From Planococcus sp. MB-3u-03 (GTDB lineage Bacteria > Bacillota > Bacilli > Bacillales_A > Planococcaceae): a stretch of DNA of 64,000 bases. The stretch is from NCBI RefSeq assembly GCF_002833405.1, contig NZ_CP025135.1:1655501-1719500 (forward strand). The letters are read 5' to 3'. Positions within the stretch are counted from its first letter, which is position 1. The number at the start of each line of letters is the position of its first letter. Under the pieces are notes generated by a model. It did not search any database and was not told where the DNA came from. It worked only from the letters and a program-made list of their open reading frames with translations. Below are positions 8,971-17,271 of this stretch, piece after piece. Position numbers and translations under genes: made by a program.

Positions 8971-9612
8971 CATGAACACTGCAAAACAAAAACCAATGAT
9001 TTCAATGAAATCGTCAATGGGCGCCGTTCCATTAAACAATACGATCCGGACGTGAAAATCAGCCGCGAGGAAATGACCGAAATCCTGAAACAGGCTTCCA
9101 CGGCGCCATCTTCCATCAATATGCAGCCTTGGCGTTTTGTTGTTATCGACAGCGCAGAAGGAAAAGAAAAGCTTGCGCCGCTGGCATCTTTCAACTTGGA
9201 AAAAGTGATGAGTGCATCAGCTGTCATTGCCGTGTTCGGCGACCTCAACAACATTGAGTACGCAGAAGAGATTTATGGAAAAGCTGTAGAACTCGGTTAT
9301 ATGCCGGAAGAAGTGAAAGAATTCCAAGTCGGCTACTTCAAACCTTTGTATGAAGGCATGTCCAAAGAGCAGATGAAAGACATCGTGCTATTGGACTCAG
9401 GGCTTGTATCTATGCAATTGATGCTCGTTGCCCGTGCATTCGGCTACGACACCAACCCAATCGGTGGCTACGACAAGGAAAAAATCGCTGAAACGTTCGG
9501 CCTGGACAAAGAGCGGTATGTGCCAGTCATGCTTCTCACGATTGGTAAAGCCGCCAACGAAGGCTTCCAGTCGTACCGCTTGCCGGTCGAGACGACCACG
9601 ACCTGGAGCTAA
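8971..9612 (+). pseudogene. Nitroreductase family protein, one frameshift near the start
   Basis: An AAGGAGC site precedes ATG 8971. After ~6 codons the frame slips in an A run; the correct frame continues as TNDFNEIVNGRRSIKQYDPD, the canonical nitroreductase N-terminus with RRSIK contacting FMN. SSINMQPWRFVVI is the next conserved block, and the body (9052 onward) is intact for 186 aa. Family members are homodimeric FMN enzymes that reduce nitro compounds, quinones or enones with NAD(P)H. The MarR gene downstream probably regulates it, as in other redox-stress MarR units. The frameshift is in a homopolymer and may be a sequencing artefact. Confidence 0.8.
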
Positions 9613-9651
9613 GCCAGCCAATCTTGAGTATTCGGTATTTATGTATTATAT

Positions 9652-9663
9652 TTGACTGGTCAA
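9652..9663. promoter_or_regulatory. Inverted repeat, candidate MarR operator
   Basis: TTGAC-TG-GTCAA is a perfect 5-bp inverted repeat 55 bases before the MarR start. TCAATTGA occurs at 9683-9690, and related GTCAATTAAT / ATCAATTAAT copies lie upstream of the nitroreductase start (about 8908-8930). Sharing of the motif by both promoters suggests one repressor, but this is inferred. Confidence 0.35.
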
Positions 9664-9718
9664 TGAATAGTGGGCACAGCTATCAATTGACTTCATCGAT
9701 TATTTAGGAGGTCTTTCT

Positions 9719-10147
9719 ATGCCGTGTTCATTTTCAAAGCAGGAACAAATGCTGCACCAGTTTAAGGGCCTGACCAATCAGATCAGCCCAAAGTTCGAGC
9801 GCTGCACAGGTATCAGTGCGTCACGCTATGAATTATTGTCCCAACTGTATAAGGTGGATGAAATCAATCAATCGACGCTTCAAAAATTGGTCAATATCGA
9901 CGGCGCCGCGATTACGCGTCATTTGAAACAGCTAGAAGCGAGCGGAATGGTCACGAAGCGCAGAAATCCAGAGGACAACCGCGTGATTTTTGTCAGCCTG
10001 ACCGATGAAGGCCGCGAGCGCATCATCGAATACCGGAAAGAAAATATGGGCTTCGTTAAGCAAATGCTCCACGATTTCACGTCTGAGGAAGTGGATGCGC
10101 TAAGCGATATGCTACAACGTATGCAAGACAATATCGTTGATTATTAA
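9719..10147 (+). CDS. MarR family transcriptional regulator
   Basis: 142 aa, with an AGGAGG site at 9706-9711. The MarR winged helix is clear: SRYELLSQLYKVDEINQSTL, the recognition helix ITRHLKQLEASGMVTKR, and the wing NPEDNRVIFVSLTDEGRE. Cysteines at residues 3 and ~24 could be redox sensors as in OhrR/YodB types, but their positions do not fit those subfamilies exactly. The gene lies between the nitroreductase and a quinol monooxygenase gene. That context suggests control of a quinone or electrophile response, probably by repression. Confidence 0.85.
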   Translation: MPCSFSKQEQMLHQFKGLTNQISPKFERCTGISASRYELLSQLYKVDEINQSTLQKLVNIDGAAITRHLKQLEASGMVTKRRNPEDNRVIFVSLTDEGRERIIEYRKENMGFVKQMLHDFTSEEVDALSDMLQRMQDNIVDY

Positions 10148-10178
10148 AAAAATATAAATTAAAGGATGGCGAAAACAT

Positions 10179-10475
10179 ATGATGATTATCCACGCACATT
10201 TGCAAGTAAAACCTGACCAAGAACAAGCGTTTTTAGATGAAGGCAAAACTCTTATTGAAGCATCGCGTCAAGAACCAGGCAATGTACAATACGATTTGAT
10301 GAAATCGGTCGAGCAGGACGGCCATTACACGATGGTCGAAGTATGGAAAGATGCGCAAGCAATCGAAGCCCATAACGCGAGCGAGCATTTCACGGCATTT
10401 TCGAAAAAAGCAGCCGGATTCATGAGCGCGCCGATGGAACTCAAAGTCTATAGCGGTGAAGCTGTCCCAATGTAA
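10179..10475 (+). CDS. Antibiotic biosynthesis monooxygenase-fold protein (putative quinol monooxygenase)
   Basis: 98 aa, start ATG 10179. The sequence follows the YgiN-type dimeric ferredoxin-like fold: an N-terminal strand MIIHAHLQVKPDQEQAFL, then EASRQEPGNVQYDLMKS, MVEVWKDAQAIEAHNASEHF and a short C-terminal strand. Such proteins act on quinols or anthracycline-like compounds without a cofactor, or bind haem in the IsdG branch. No haem-ligand pattern is evident. It follows the MarR gene by 31 bases and is probably co-transcribed, forming a redox or quinone stress unit with the nitroreductase. Confidence 0.8.
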   Translation: MMIIHAHLQVKPDQEQAFLDEGKTLIEASRQEPGNVQYDLMKSVEQDGHYTMVEVWKDAQAIEAHNASEHFTAFSKKAAGFMSAPMELKVYSGEAVPM

Positions 10476-10576
10476 GAAAAACTTGTTTGTTCAAATGAGA
10501 TGCCAGACAGTGCTTGAACATCTCGGTGAACTGTGACAAGATAGACCTTGAAAGACAAATGCTAATTTCATAAAAC

Positions 10577-10672
10577 ACATGTGGGGAATCGGTGTTGCCG
10601 ATTGAGAGAATATCCGTGAGATATTGACCCTTGGAACCTGAACTGGCTAATACCAGCGGAGGGAACATATTC
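10577..10672 (+). promoter_or_regulatory. TPP (THI-box) riboswitch
   Basis: The aptamer core is readable: ATTGAGAGA, then TGACCCTTGGAACCTGAACT, GGCTAATACCAGC and GGAGGGAA. These are the conserved J2-4/P4-P5 segments that bind the pyrimidine and pyrophosphate parts of thiamine pyrophosphate. A strong terminator follows at 10698-10732, so high TPP should stop transcription before the thiamine-precursor transporter genes. Confidence 0.93.
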
Positions 10673-10697
10673 AAATCGGTCTATTCTGCGATGATAT

Positions 10698-10732
10698 GCG
10701 CCCAAGGTTTCTATAACCTTGGGCGCTTTTTT
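10698..10732 (+). terminator. Riboswitch expression-platform terminator
   Basis: GCGCCCAAGGTT (10698-10709) pairs perfectly with AACCTTGGGCGC (10715-10726), followed by six T. It lies between the TPP aptamer and the first gene of the transporter operon. Confidence 0.92.
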
Positions 10733-10809
10733 GTATCCGCAATTGGATATGTCCCCTGAATCAGCTCCTGAAATCATCTTTTATGAATTCATTCAGAGGG
10801 GGAAACAAG

Positions 10810-11817
10810 ATGAAAAAATGGACGATTGCCATTGCGCCGGTATTGCTGCTGGCGGCATGTACAGACGAAGCGGAAAATCCGGGCAGCGATGTGGCGAATG
10901 AACAACAGGGATTACAAGAAGTGACGATGGTGTTGGATTGGACGCCAAATACCAACCACACCGGATTGTATGTGGCGCAGGAAAAGGGCTATTTTGAAGA
11001 GCAAGGGCTCGATGTCGAAATCATCTTGCCGGGTGAAGCGGGCGCCAATCAATTGGTCGCCTCCAACCAGGCGGAATTCGGCATCGGGGCACAGGAAAGC
11101 TTGACGGAAGCGAGAGTCCAGGGAATCCCGATCGTCTCGATCGCGGCGCTCATCCAGCACAACACGTCCGGATTTGCATCACCTAAAGACAAAGGCATCG
11201 AATCGCCGAGTGATTATGAAGGGAAAACTTACGGCGGATGGGGCGCGCCGGTCGAAAAAGCAGTGCTTGGGTCCATCATGGAACAAGACGATGCCGATGT
11301 GGGAAAAGTCGACATCGTCAATATCGGCAATAGCGACTTTTTCACAGCGGTCGAACGCGACATTGATTTTGCGTGGATCTATTACGGCTGGACGGGAATT
11401 GAAGCCGAACTGCGCGGCGATGAATTGAACATGCAGTATTTGACGGACTACTCGGACAAACTGGATTATTACACCCCGATTCTGATGACCAATGAAAACT
11501 TGATTGCAGAAAATCCGGAAACCGTTCGTGCATTCACCAAAGCAGTGTCGCAAGGCTATGAATTCGCCATCGATGAGCCGGAACAAGCAGCTGAGATCTT
11601 GATCGAAGCGGTACCAGATTTGGACCCGGAACTGGTGAATGCGAGCCAGAAATGGCTGTCGCCGAAATATCAGGACGATGCCGCGAAATTCGGCGAACAA
11701 CAAGAGCAAGTGTGGGCGGATTATGCAGCTTGGATGTTCGGCAACGGGTTGCTGGATGAGGAACTGGACGTCGAGCAGGCATACACCAATGAATTTTTAC
11801 CGGAGGAGGAAAACTGA
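10810..11817 (+). CDS. thiY: Thiamine-precursor (HMP) ABC transporter substrate-binding lipoprotein
   Basis: 335 aa from ATG 10810, chosen over the in-frame 10783 because GAGGGGG lies 10 bases upstream. A signal peptide with lipobox LAAC places Cys17 as the lipid anchor. The NMT1/THI5-like domain is clear: MVLDWTPNTNHTGLYVAQEK, GYFEEQGLDVEI, NQAEFGIGAQESL. Homologues bind hydroxymethylpyrimidine or its formyl-amino precursor outside the cell. It is the first gene after the TPP riboswitch, followed by a thiamine-binding protein, permease and ATPase genes with overlapping ends. Confidence 0.9.
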   Translation: MKKWTIAIAPVLLLAACTDEAENPGSDVANEQQGLQEVTMVLDWTPNTNHTGLYVAQEKGYFEEQGLDVEIILPGEAGANQLVASNQAEFGIGAQESLTEARVQGIPIVSIAALIQHNTSGFASPKDKGIESPSDYEGKTYGGWGAPVEKAVLGSIMEQDDADVGKVDIVNIGNSDFFTAVERDIDFAWIYYGWTGIEAELRGDELNMQYLTDYSDKLDYYTPILMTNENLIAENPETVRAFTKAVSQGYEFAIDEPEQAAEILIEAVPDLDPELVNASQKWLSPKYQDDAAKFGEQQEQVWADYAAWMFGNGLLDEELDVEQAYTNEFLPEEEN

Positions 11818-12110
11818 TGGGCAATGCACTATTAAGTATTCAAATCATCCCGAAAACCAAAAACGGGGAAGACGTTATTCCGTATGTGGACAAAGCGATT
11901 GCCGTCATTGAAAAGTCAGGCGTCCCGTACCAAGTCAATCCATTGGAGACGACGATGGAAGGGGATCTGGCGCAGTTGTTTTCAATCGTCGAAGAAATGA
12001 ACGAAGCGATGATCGAGTGCGGCAGTTCGAACGTCATCTCACAAATCAAAGTGCTGTATCAGCCGAGCGGCGCGTCGATGGATAAATTGACGGAGAAATA
12101 CCGGCCGTGA
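11817..12110 (+). CDS. MTH1187-family thiamine-binding protein
   Basis: 97 aa. The start overlaps the preceding stop (TGATG). The sequence fits the small MTH1187/YqgV ferredoxin-like family: MGNALLSIQIIPKTKNGEDV, then GVPYQVNPLETTMEGDL and a C-terminal amphipathic helix. Members bind thiamine or related pyrimidines as oligomers. Its place inside a TPP-controlled HMP uptake operon supports a cytosolic binding or sensing role for the imported pyrimidine. The permease start overlaps its stop (TGATG at 12108-12112). Confidence 0.85.
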   Translation: MGNALLSIQIIPKTKNGEDVIPYVDKAIAVIEKSGVPYQVNPLETTMEGDLAQLFSIVEEMNEAMIECGSSNVISQIKVLYQPSGASMDKLTEKYRP

Positions 12111-12873
12111 TGATTGTGCGAAAAGGATGGAGACCGGTTCTGGTCCTCATCCTTTTATTGATCATCTGGCAAGTGCTGGTGCCACTGTTTGAAGTGCCGG
12201 ACTGGCTATTGCCGACCCTTATCAGATCGGGCTGGAAGCGGTAAAAGTTGGCCAAAACTACAGCGGGCATCTGATTGCGACAATTCGTTTGTCGATCCTC
12301 GGCTTTTTATCGGATCGTCGATAGGGCTCGGCGTCGCGATGCTCCTCCATCTCGTGCCGAAACTGCGGGAGACCTTTTATCCTTTGTTGATTTTATCGCA
12401 AAATATCCCGATTATCGTTTTGGCGCCGCTATTGGTCATTTGGTTCGGCTTCGGCTTTGTGCCGAAACTGATTATCATCATTCTCGTGTGTTTTTCCCGA
12501 TCACTATCGCGGCACTTGACGGGTTCAGGCAGACGAGTGGCGAGTTGCTGCATTATATGAAAATGGCCGGAGCTAACAGACGCCAGATTTTTGGAAACTC
12601 GAATGGCCGCATGCGATGCCGTCGATCTTTTCAGGCTGGAAATGTGCGGCGACCTATAGCGTCATGGGCGCTGTCATTTCTGAATGGCTCGGGGCGCAGG
12701 AAGGCATCGGCGTCTATATGACGCTCGCCTCGTCGTCATTCCGGACGACGCAAGTATTTGTCGCGATCCTGTTGATCATGTGTTTGAGCATGCTATTTTT
12801 TGCGGCGATCGTGTTACTCGAAAAGCGGGTCATCCGCTGGAAAACGAGCGGGGGAGGGAATTTGAATGGCTGA
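12110..12873 (+). pseudogene. thiX: Thiamine-precursor ABC transporter permease, multiply frameshifted
   Basis: ATG 12110 overlaps the previous stop. The joined frames give a complete SsuC/TauC-type permease of ~254 aa: LLIIWQVLVPLFEVPDWLLP, HLIATIRLSILGFLIGSSIG, ILSQNIPIIVLAPLLVIWFG and the EAA-loop region ELLHYMKMAGANRRQIFW. The end is VISEWLGAQEGIGVYM and a last helix. Frame changes fall near 12220, 12300, 12490 and 12590, mostly at short homopolymers. Neighbouring operon genes are intact, so assembly indels are more likely than loss. It should form the membrane channel with the ATPase encoded next. Confidence 0.8.
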
Positions 12874-13609
12874 ATTGGCGATTGAGCAATTGACGAAAAG
12901 CTTTGACGGGACCGAAGTGCTGAAAGAGTTATCATTGAATATAGGAGACGATGAATTTGTCGCCGTGCTCGGCCCTTCCGGCAGCGGTAAAAGCACGTTA
13001 TTTCATTTAATTGGCGGGCTTTATGAGCCGGATGCAGGAAGTATTCTATTGGGCGGCGAGAACATCAACGGCCAAAAAGGCTCCGTCAGCTATATGCCGC
13101 AAAGCCCGTCGCTGCTTCCGTGGCGCACCGTGCTGGACAATGTTTTGTTAGGGGCTGAGATCGCCGGTCACAAAGACCAGCAAGCAGCCATTCAAATGAT
13201 GGAAAAAGCAGGCCTGGCAGGTTATGAGCAATCGTATCCGCACCAATTGTCCGGCGGCATGAAGCAGCGCGCCGCCTTTATCCGCAGCCTATTGAGCCCA
13301 CAGCCGCTCATTTTGCTGGACGAACCGTTTTCAGCGCTCGATGAATTCACCCGTTCAGAAATGCAAAAATGGCTGCTTGATATTTGGCAGCATAATAAAC
13401 GCTCGATTCTTTTCGTCACGCATAATATAGAAGAAGCTTTGTTTCTCGCAGACCGAATTCTGGTGTTATCGGAAAAACCTGCGCGTGTCCTCGCTGAGTT
13501 TAAAGTGGGTTTCGCGAGGCCGAGAGCAGAAGACATCACTTTGACAGAAGAGTTTCTGCAACACAAGAAGGACATTTATAAAGTGTTGAAGAAAGGGACA
13601 GGGGAATAA
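12866..13609 (+). CDS. thiZ: Thiamine-precursor ABC transporter ATP-binding protein
   Basis: 247 aa; start ATG 12866 overlaps the permease end by eight bases. Nucleotide-binding motifs are complete: Walker A GPSGSGKST (residues ~35-43), Q-loop YMPQSP, signature LSGGMKQRA, Walker B LILLDEPFSALD and the switch His in FVTHNIEEAL. The SsuB/TauB-like sequence matches the permease type. It supplies energy for uptake of the pyrimidine precursor delivered by the lipoprotein at 10810. Confidence 0.9.
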   Translation: MAELAIEQLTKSFDGTEVLKELSLNIGDDEFVAVLGPSGSGKSTLFHLIGGLYEPDAGSILLGGENINGQKGSVSYMPQSPSLLPWRTVLDNVLLGAEIAGHKDQQAAIQMMEKAGLAGYEQSYPHQLSGGMKQRAAFIRSLLSPQPLILLDEPFSALDEFTRSEMQKWLLDIWQHNKRSILFVTHNIEEALFLADRILVLSEKPARVLAEFKVGFARPRAEDITLTEEFLQHKKDIYKVLKKGTGE

Positions 13610-13665
13610 GGTTTTAAGCGCATATTGAAGTGGTTTTCGAACTGGATACAGAAGGAGGGGCAGCG

Positions 13666-14388
13666 ATGGATACGTGGTTTGGTGCAAGATCCGATTATCC
13701 GTTCGAGCTTTTTTCCGTAAGCCATCTAGTGGTACTGGCAATCGCTTTGACAGGGTTCCTTTGCCTGATCCTTTTGAGAGATAATTTAGCCGCTAAAAAT
13801 GCCTTGTTCCAGCAATTACGCTGGCTGCTTTTTCTTGTGCTGCTCATCTCTGAAGTGTCCTATCAATATTGGGCCATTAGCCACGAGTATTGGAGCTTCA
13901 ACCGTTATATGCCGCTCCATCTATGCGGCGTCGCTTCTATCACCGCCATGATCGGCTTAGTCACTTTGCACCCATTTTGGATCCGCCTATCTTTTTTCAT
14001 CGGCATCGTGCCCGCGGCTTTGGCACTGGTGACGCCGGATATGCCGTATGATTACCAGCATTACCGGTTTTGGAAATTCTTTGTCCATCATACCGCTATC
14101 GCATGGGCATGTTGGTTTTTGGCTTTGGCTATGCCAAACGCACTTACATGGCGCTCGGTGTTTTCGGTTTATGGCCTTTTGCTCGTCTATGCCGCGTTCA
14201 TCGGCTTTTGGGTCAATCCACAGACTGGCTCGAATTATCTTTACCTGTCGCAGCGGCCATCTACCGTCTCGCCCTTGGATTTCTTCGGGGACGGCGTTTG
14301 GTATTATATCAATTTATGCTTAGTTGCTTTCTTTTTATTTGCGGTTCAGTACGGGATATTCCGCTGCCTCTTTAAAAACAGTTTCTGA
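13666..14388 (+). CDS. TIGR02206 family (YwaF-like) membrane protein
   Basis: 240 aa from ATG 13666, preceded by GGAGGGG; an earlier in-frame start at 13630 lacks a site. About six membrane helices are visible. The conserved family blocks are YWSFNRYMPLHLCGVASI near residue 80, which starts from a Trp/His-rich loop, and the region SNYLYLSQRPSTVSPLDF near residue 185. The biochemical role of this family is not established. It is 57 bases after the ATPase gene but does not belong to the thiamine pathway by any sequence sign. Confidence 0.85.
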   Translation: MDTWFGARSDYPFELFSVSHLVVLAIALTGFLCLILLRDNLAAKNALFQQLRWLLFLVLLISEVSYQYWAISHEYWSFNRYMPLHLCGVASITAMIGLVTLHPFWIRLSFFIGIVPAALALVTPDMPYDYQHYRFWKFFVHHTAIAWACWFLALAMPNALTWRSVFSVYGLLLVYAAFIGFWVNPQTGSNYLYLSQRPSTVSPLDFFGDGVWYYINLCLVAFFLFAVQYGIFRCLFKNSF

Positions 14389-14425
14389 AGACAACTGAAT
14401 CAGTTCATAAACTAGCTGCAGAGGA

Positions 14426-14462
14426 CGGAAAAGCTTCCGTTTCCGGCAGCTTTTCGGTTTTA
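14426..14462 (+). terminator. Weak hairpin, possible terminator
   Basis: GAAAAGCT (14428-14435) pairs with AGCTTTTC (14448-14455), followed by GGTTTTAAA. The loop has its own short pairing. The T run is short. Confidence 0.5.
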
Positions 14463-14514
14463 AATAGAGGACTAATTGCATATTTAGAGAATAGAAGGGG
14501 ACATAGAAGAAAGG

Positions 14515-15975
14515 GTGGCGGGGATGGATTGGGTAGTCGTACTGAGCTGGACATTGAACTCTTTGTTGCTGTTGAATATCGTGCTCGCGCTGGTAATCAT
14601 CTTCAATGAAAGGCGGGATGCAGGGACTACTTGGGCATGGCTATTGATTTTGTTTTTCTTGCCGATTCTCGGATTTATTGTCTATTTGTTTTTCGGCAGG
14701 CATTTGACCAACAACAACTTTTACAATTTGAGCGAAGACGAACAATCTTATTACACGCGGCAAGTCGAATCACAAGTCCAGCGCATACAGACAGGGGAAG
14801 CGGAGTATGATGAAGAGCTGTTGAACAAATATGAGCAATTGCTGATTATGAATTTGCGGTCGTCCAAATCGCTCGTCAGCTTCTACAACGAAACCCGTAT
14901 ATTCTCTGAAGGCAACGAGAAGTTCGATACGATGATCGAAGACATCAGCCATGCGCAGGAAGAAGTCAATGTCCAATATTACATCATTAAACGAGATGCG
15001 CTCGGCCAGCGGTTATTCGATGCTTTGCTCGAGCGTGCCAAAGCCGGAGTCAAGGTACGGCTTCTCTATGATGCAGTCGGGTCGAAGAGTTTAAAACAAT
15101 CGGATTTCAAGGAATTGATCGAACATGGCGGCGAAGTGGAAATCTTTTTTCCGTCCAAATTGGGAATCAATTTCCGCCTCAATAACCGCAACCACCGGAA
15201 AGTATGCATCGTTGACGGGAAAATCGGCTATATTGGTGGGTTTAATGTTGGGACGGAATATTTAGGCGAAGTGGAGAAATTTGGGTATTGGCGTGATGTC
15301 CATTTGCGCATAGAAGGCGATGTCGTCCAACACATCCAGGACCGTTTCGTCTTGGACTGGAATTATGCCAACCAGTATAAGAGCCGCGATGACATTTTCT
15401 GCTTTCCCACGCATCAAATCAAGAACTTCTCGCCGATGCAAATCGTTACGAGCGGGCCAAATTCCCATACCGAGCATTTGAAAAACATGAAAATCAAAAT
15501 GATCTCTTCGGCAAAACGTGAAATCTACATCCAGACACCGTATTTCATTCCTGATAAAAGTTTTATGGACGCCTGTAAGATGGCCTTGCTGAGCGGTGTA
15601 AAAATGAATATTATGATTCCCGGCAAGCCGGACCATCCATTTGTTATGTGGGGATCCTGGTCGTTCCTTGGCGAATTGCTCGATTACGGAGCGGACGTCT
15701 ATTTATACGATCGTGGTTTTTTGCACTCCAAGACGATGACCGTGGACGGCGAGATTTCAACCGTCGGGACCACGAATCTGGATGCCCGCAGCTTCCGCTT
15801 GAATTTCGAAATCAATACGCTGGTGTTCAACCGCCGGATTGCGCTGGAACTGGAGTCTTTGTTCGAGTCGGATACGGCCGATTGCCGCAAATTGACGAAA
15901 GAACTCTACGCAGAGCGCGACTGGACCATCAAGCTGCGCGAAGGTTTTGCCCGCTTATTGAGCCCGATCTTATAA
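14515..15975 (+). CDS. cls: Cardiolipin synthase
   Basis: 486 aa from GTG 14515; ATG 14524 is an equally plausible start. Two N-terminal membrane helices (SLLLLNIVLALVIIF; WAWLLILFFLPILGFIVYLF) precede two phospholipase D domains. Each has an HKD motif: NHRKVCIVDGKIGYIGG near residue 225 and HSKTMTVDGEISTVGTTN near residue 403. The enzyme condenses two phosphatidylglycerol molecules into cardiolipin and glycerol at the membrane. Length and architecture are normal for Bacillales ClsA-type enzymes. The gene is monocistronic and converges on the RpiR gene across a dispersed repeat. Confidence 0.93.
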   Translation: MAGMDWVVVLSWTLNSLLLLNIVLALVIIFNERRDAGTTWAWLLILFFLPILGFIVYLFFGRHLTNNNFYNLSEDEQSYYTRQVESQVQRIQTGEAEYDEELLNKYEQLLIMNLRSSKSLVSFYNETRIFSEGNEKFDTMIEDISHAQEEVNVQYYIIKRDALGQRLFDALLERAKAGVKVRLLYDAVGSKSLKQSDFKELIEHGGEVEIFFPSKLGINFRLNNRNHRKVCIVDGKIGYIGGFNVGTEYLGEVEKFGYWRDVHLRIEGDVVQHIQDRFVLDWNYANQYKSRDDIFCFPTHQIKNFSPMQIVTSGPNSHTEHLKNMKIKMISSAKREIYIQTPYFIPDKSFMDACKMALLSGVKMNIMIPGKPDHPFVMWGSWSFLGELLDYGADVYLYDRGFLHSKTMTVDGEISTVGTTNLDARSFRLNFEINTLVFNRRIALELESLFESDTADCRKLTKELYAERDWTIKLREGFARLLSPIL

Positions 15976-16080
15976 TTTGTGATAGTTACGTGTGGAATGT
16001 GGGTTGAAGAAGTCTACTATTCCAGTACGAATTAAAATAGAATTGTTTTTCTACATTCAAAATTCAATGATCTATCTAAG

Positions 16081-16227
16081 TATTTGGAGAAGCGTTCGCT
16101 CGACTCCTGTGGATCAGCGAGACGACCGAGACCCCGCAAGACGCGAAGCGGCTGAGGAGGCTTGGGCGCGAGCCCACGGAAAGCGAGCGATAAGCTTCGG
16201 AAAATACAACTTCTTATCTTTCTCGAC
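16081..16227 (+). repeat. Dispersed intergenic repeat, copy 1
   Basis: About 147 bp beginning TATTTGGAGAAGCGTTCGCT and ending near TTCTTATCTTTCTCGACA. Interior landmarks are GACCCCGCAAGACGCGAAGC, GCTGAGGAGGCTTGGGCGCG and GCGATAAGCTTCGGAAAATA. Sub-terminal segments GAAGCGTTCGCTC and GAGCGATAAGCTTC are imperfect inverted repeats, so the element can fold into a large stem. Further copies are at 47352-47690 (inverted) and 50986-51132. It lies between convergent cls and the RpiR gene. Confidence 0.85.
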
Positions 16228-16233
16228 AACCTG

Positions 16234-16270
16234 AAAAAAGCTGGAACCTAAAATGGTTCCAGCTTCTTTA
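16234..16270. terminator. Bidirectional terminator
   Basis: AAGCTGGAACC (16238-16248) pairs with GGTTCCAGCTT (16255-16265). The A run at 16234-16239 gives a U run for the minus-strand RpiR transcript. Confidence 0.85.
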
Positions 16271-16291
16271 TTTGCCCGAAGTTTTCAAGGC

Positions 16292-17143
16292 CTACAAGCG
16301 CTTCTGTGACATGGCTTCGCGCATATGGCGGAGTGCCGTCTTGCCTTCGTCTCCACGGGCGATCATGACGTTCGTGTAGAGCGCATCGATCAAGCTGAGT
16401 TGCGCGATGCGGGAAGCGAGGGCTTCCGAGCGGAAATCCGTTTCTTCCGACAAAGTGTACAGGACAATATCCGCCTCTTTGGATAAAGGTGATTTAGCGA
16501 AATTGGTTACACAGACGATCGTCACTTCTTTTTCCTTCAAGACGTGAAGCACTTCCAGGACATCGCGCGTGCTGCCGGAGTGGGAGATGACAATGGCCAC
16601 ATCGCCTTTGGTGAGCTGGGATGCGGACATAAGCTGCAAATGGGCGTCCATATTCATCGCCACATGAAGGCCGAGGCGGACAAATTTATGATAGCCGTCC
16701 ATAGCGATCATCGCAGACCCGCCGTTTCCGAAAAACTCGATCTTGCGTGCAGACAGCACTGCAGCGACTGTTTGTTTCAAGGCTTCTTCGTCGATAATCT
16801 GCAAGGTATCTTCGAGTGTCTTGATATTGGAGCGGAACACTTTTTCCGCCACTGTTTTAACTTCGTCGCCTTCTTCGATCTGTTCATGGATATCTTTTAA
16901 TGGTGCTACAACTTCGGCAGCCAAGGCGATTTTGAATGCCTGGAAGCCTTTGAAGCCGAGGCGCTGGCAGAAGCGGAAGACGGTCGATTCTGCCAGCCCG
17001 AGCTCATCGGCAATTTGGTTGATCGTCAAATGGATGATGTTGCGGGGGTCATTCAAGATGTAATCGGCGATTTTCTTTTCCTTTTCACTGAAATTGCGGT
17101 AACTGCCACGGATGGCTGCTAATGCGAATTGTTGTTGTTTCAT
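16292..17143 (-). CDS. RpiR/MurR family regulator of the gluconate operon
   Basis: 283 aa. The N-terminal RpiR helix-turn-helix spans about residues 20-65 (LTINQIADELGLAESTVFRF, CQRLGFKGFQAFK). The C-terminal SIS domain (residues ~125-260) contains KIEFFGNGGSAMIAMDGYHK and VAIVISHSGSTRDVLEVL, which bind phosphosugars. It is divergent from gnd-gntP-gntK with 128 bases between starts. By position it should sense a gluconate-pathway phosphosugar, likely 6-phosphogluconate, and control that operon; the ligand is inferred. In B. subtilis the equivalent regulator is a GntR protein, so this is a different regulator type. Confidence 0.88.
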   Translation of the reverse strand: MKQQQFALAAIRGSYRNFSEKEKKIADYILNDPRNIIHLTINQIADELGLAESTVFRFCQRLGFKGFQAFKIALAAEVVAPLKDIHEQIEEGDEVKTVAEKVFRSNIKTLEDTLQIIDEEALKQTVAAVLSARKIEFFGNGGSAMIAMDGYHKFVRLGLHVAMNMDAHLQLMSASQLTKGDVAIVISHSGSTRDVLEVLHVLKEKEVTIVCVTNFAKSPLSKEADIVLYTLSEETDFRSEALASRIAQLSLIDALYTNVMIARGDEGKTALRHMREAMSQKRL

Positions 17144-17199
17144 TCTGCCACGCCTCTTTCTGCTACTTGGAGTTTTTTTATATTTCTATCATAACATGC

Positions 17200-17249
17200 T
17201 TGTATGTGGAAAAATATTTGATATACTGAGTTCATTAAGGAAAAATATT
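17200..17249 (+). promoter_or_regulatory. Gluconate operon promoter with paired operator-like repeats
   Basis: TTGTAT (17200-17205), 16-bp spacer, TATACT (17222-17227). The 11-mer GGAAAAATATT occurs twice, at 17208-17218 inside the spacer and at 17239-17249 just past the expected start point, with 31 bp between starts (about three helical turns). This layout fits a repressor binding two same-face sites, presumably the divergent RpiR protein. Confidence 0.6.
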
Positions 17250-17271
17250 CTTTTATTCAACAGGAGGTTAT

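Noticed and set aside
11179..11709. 176-aa minus-strand frame in thiY
   Set aside because: Lies wholly within an intact, recognised coding sequence and lacks a start signal.
16081..16234. Short open frame across repeat copy 1
   Set aside because: The frame follows the repeat's GC-rich stems, is not conserved among the three copies, and has no ribosome site.
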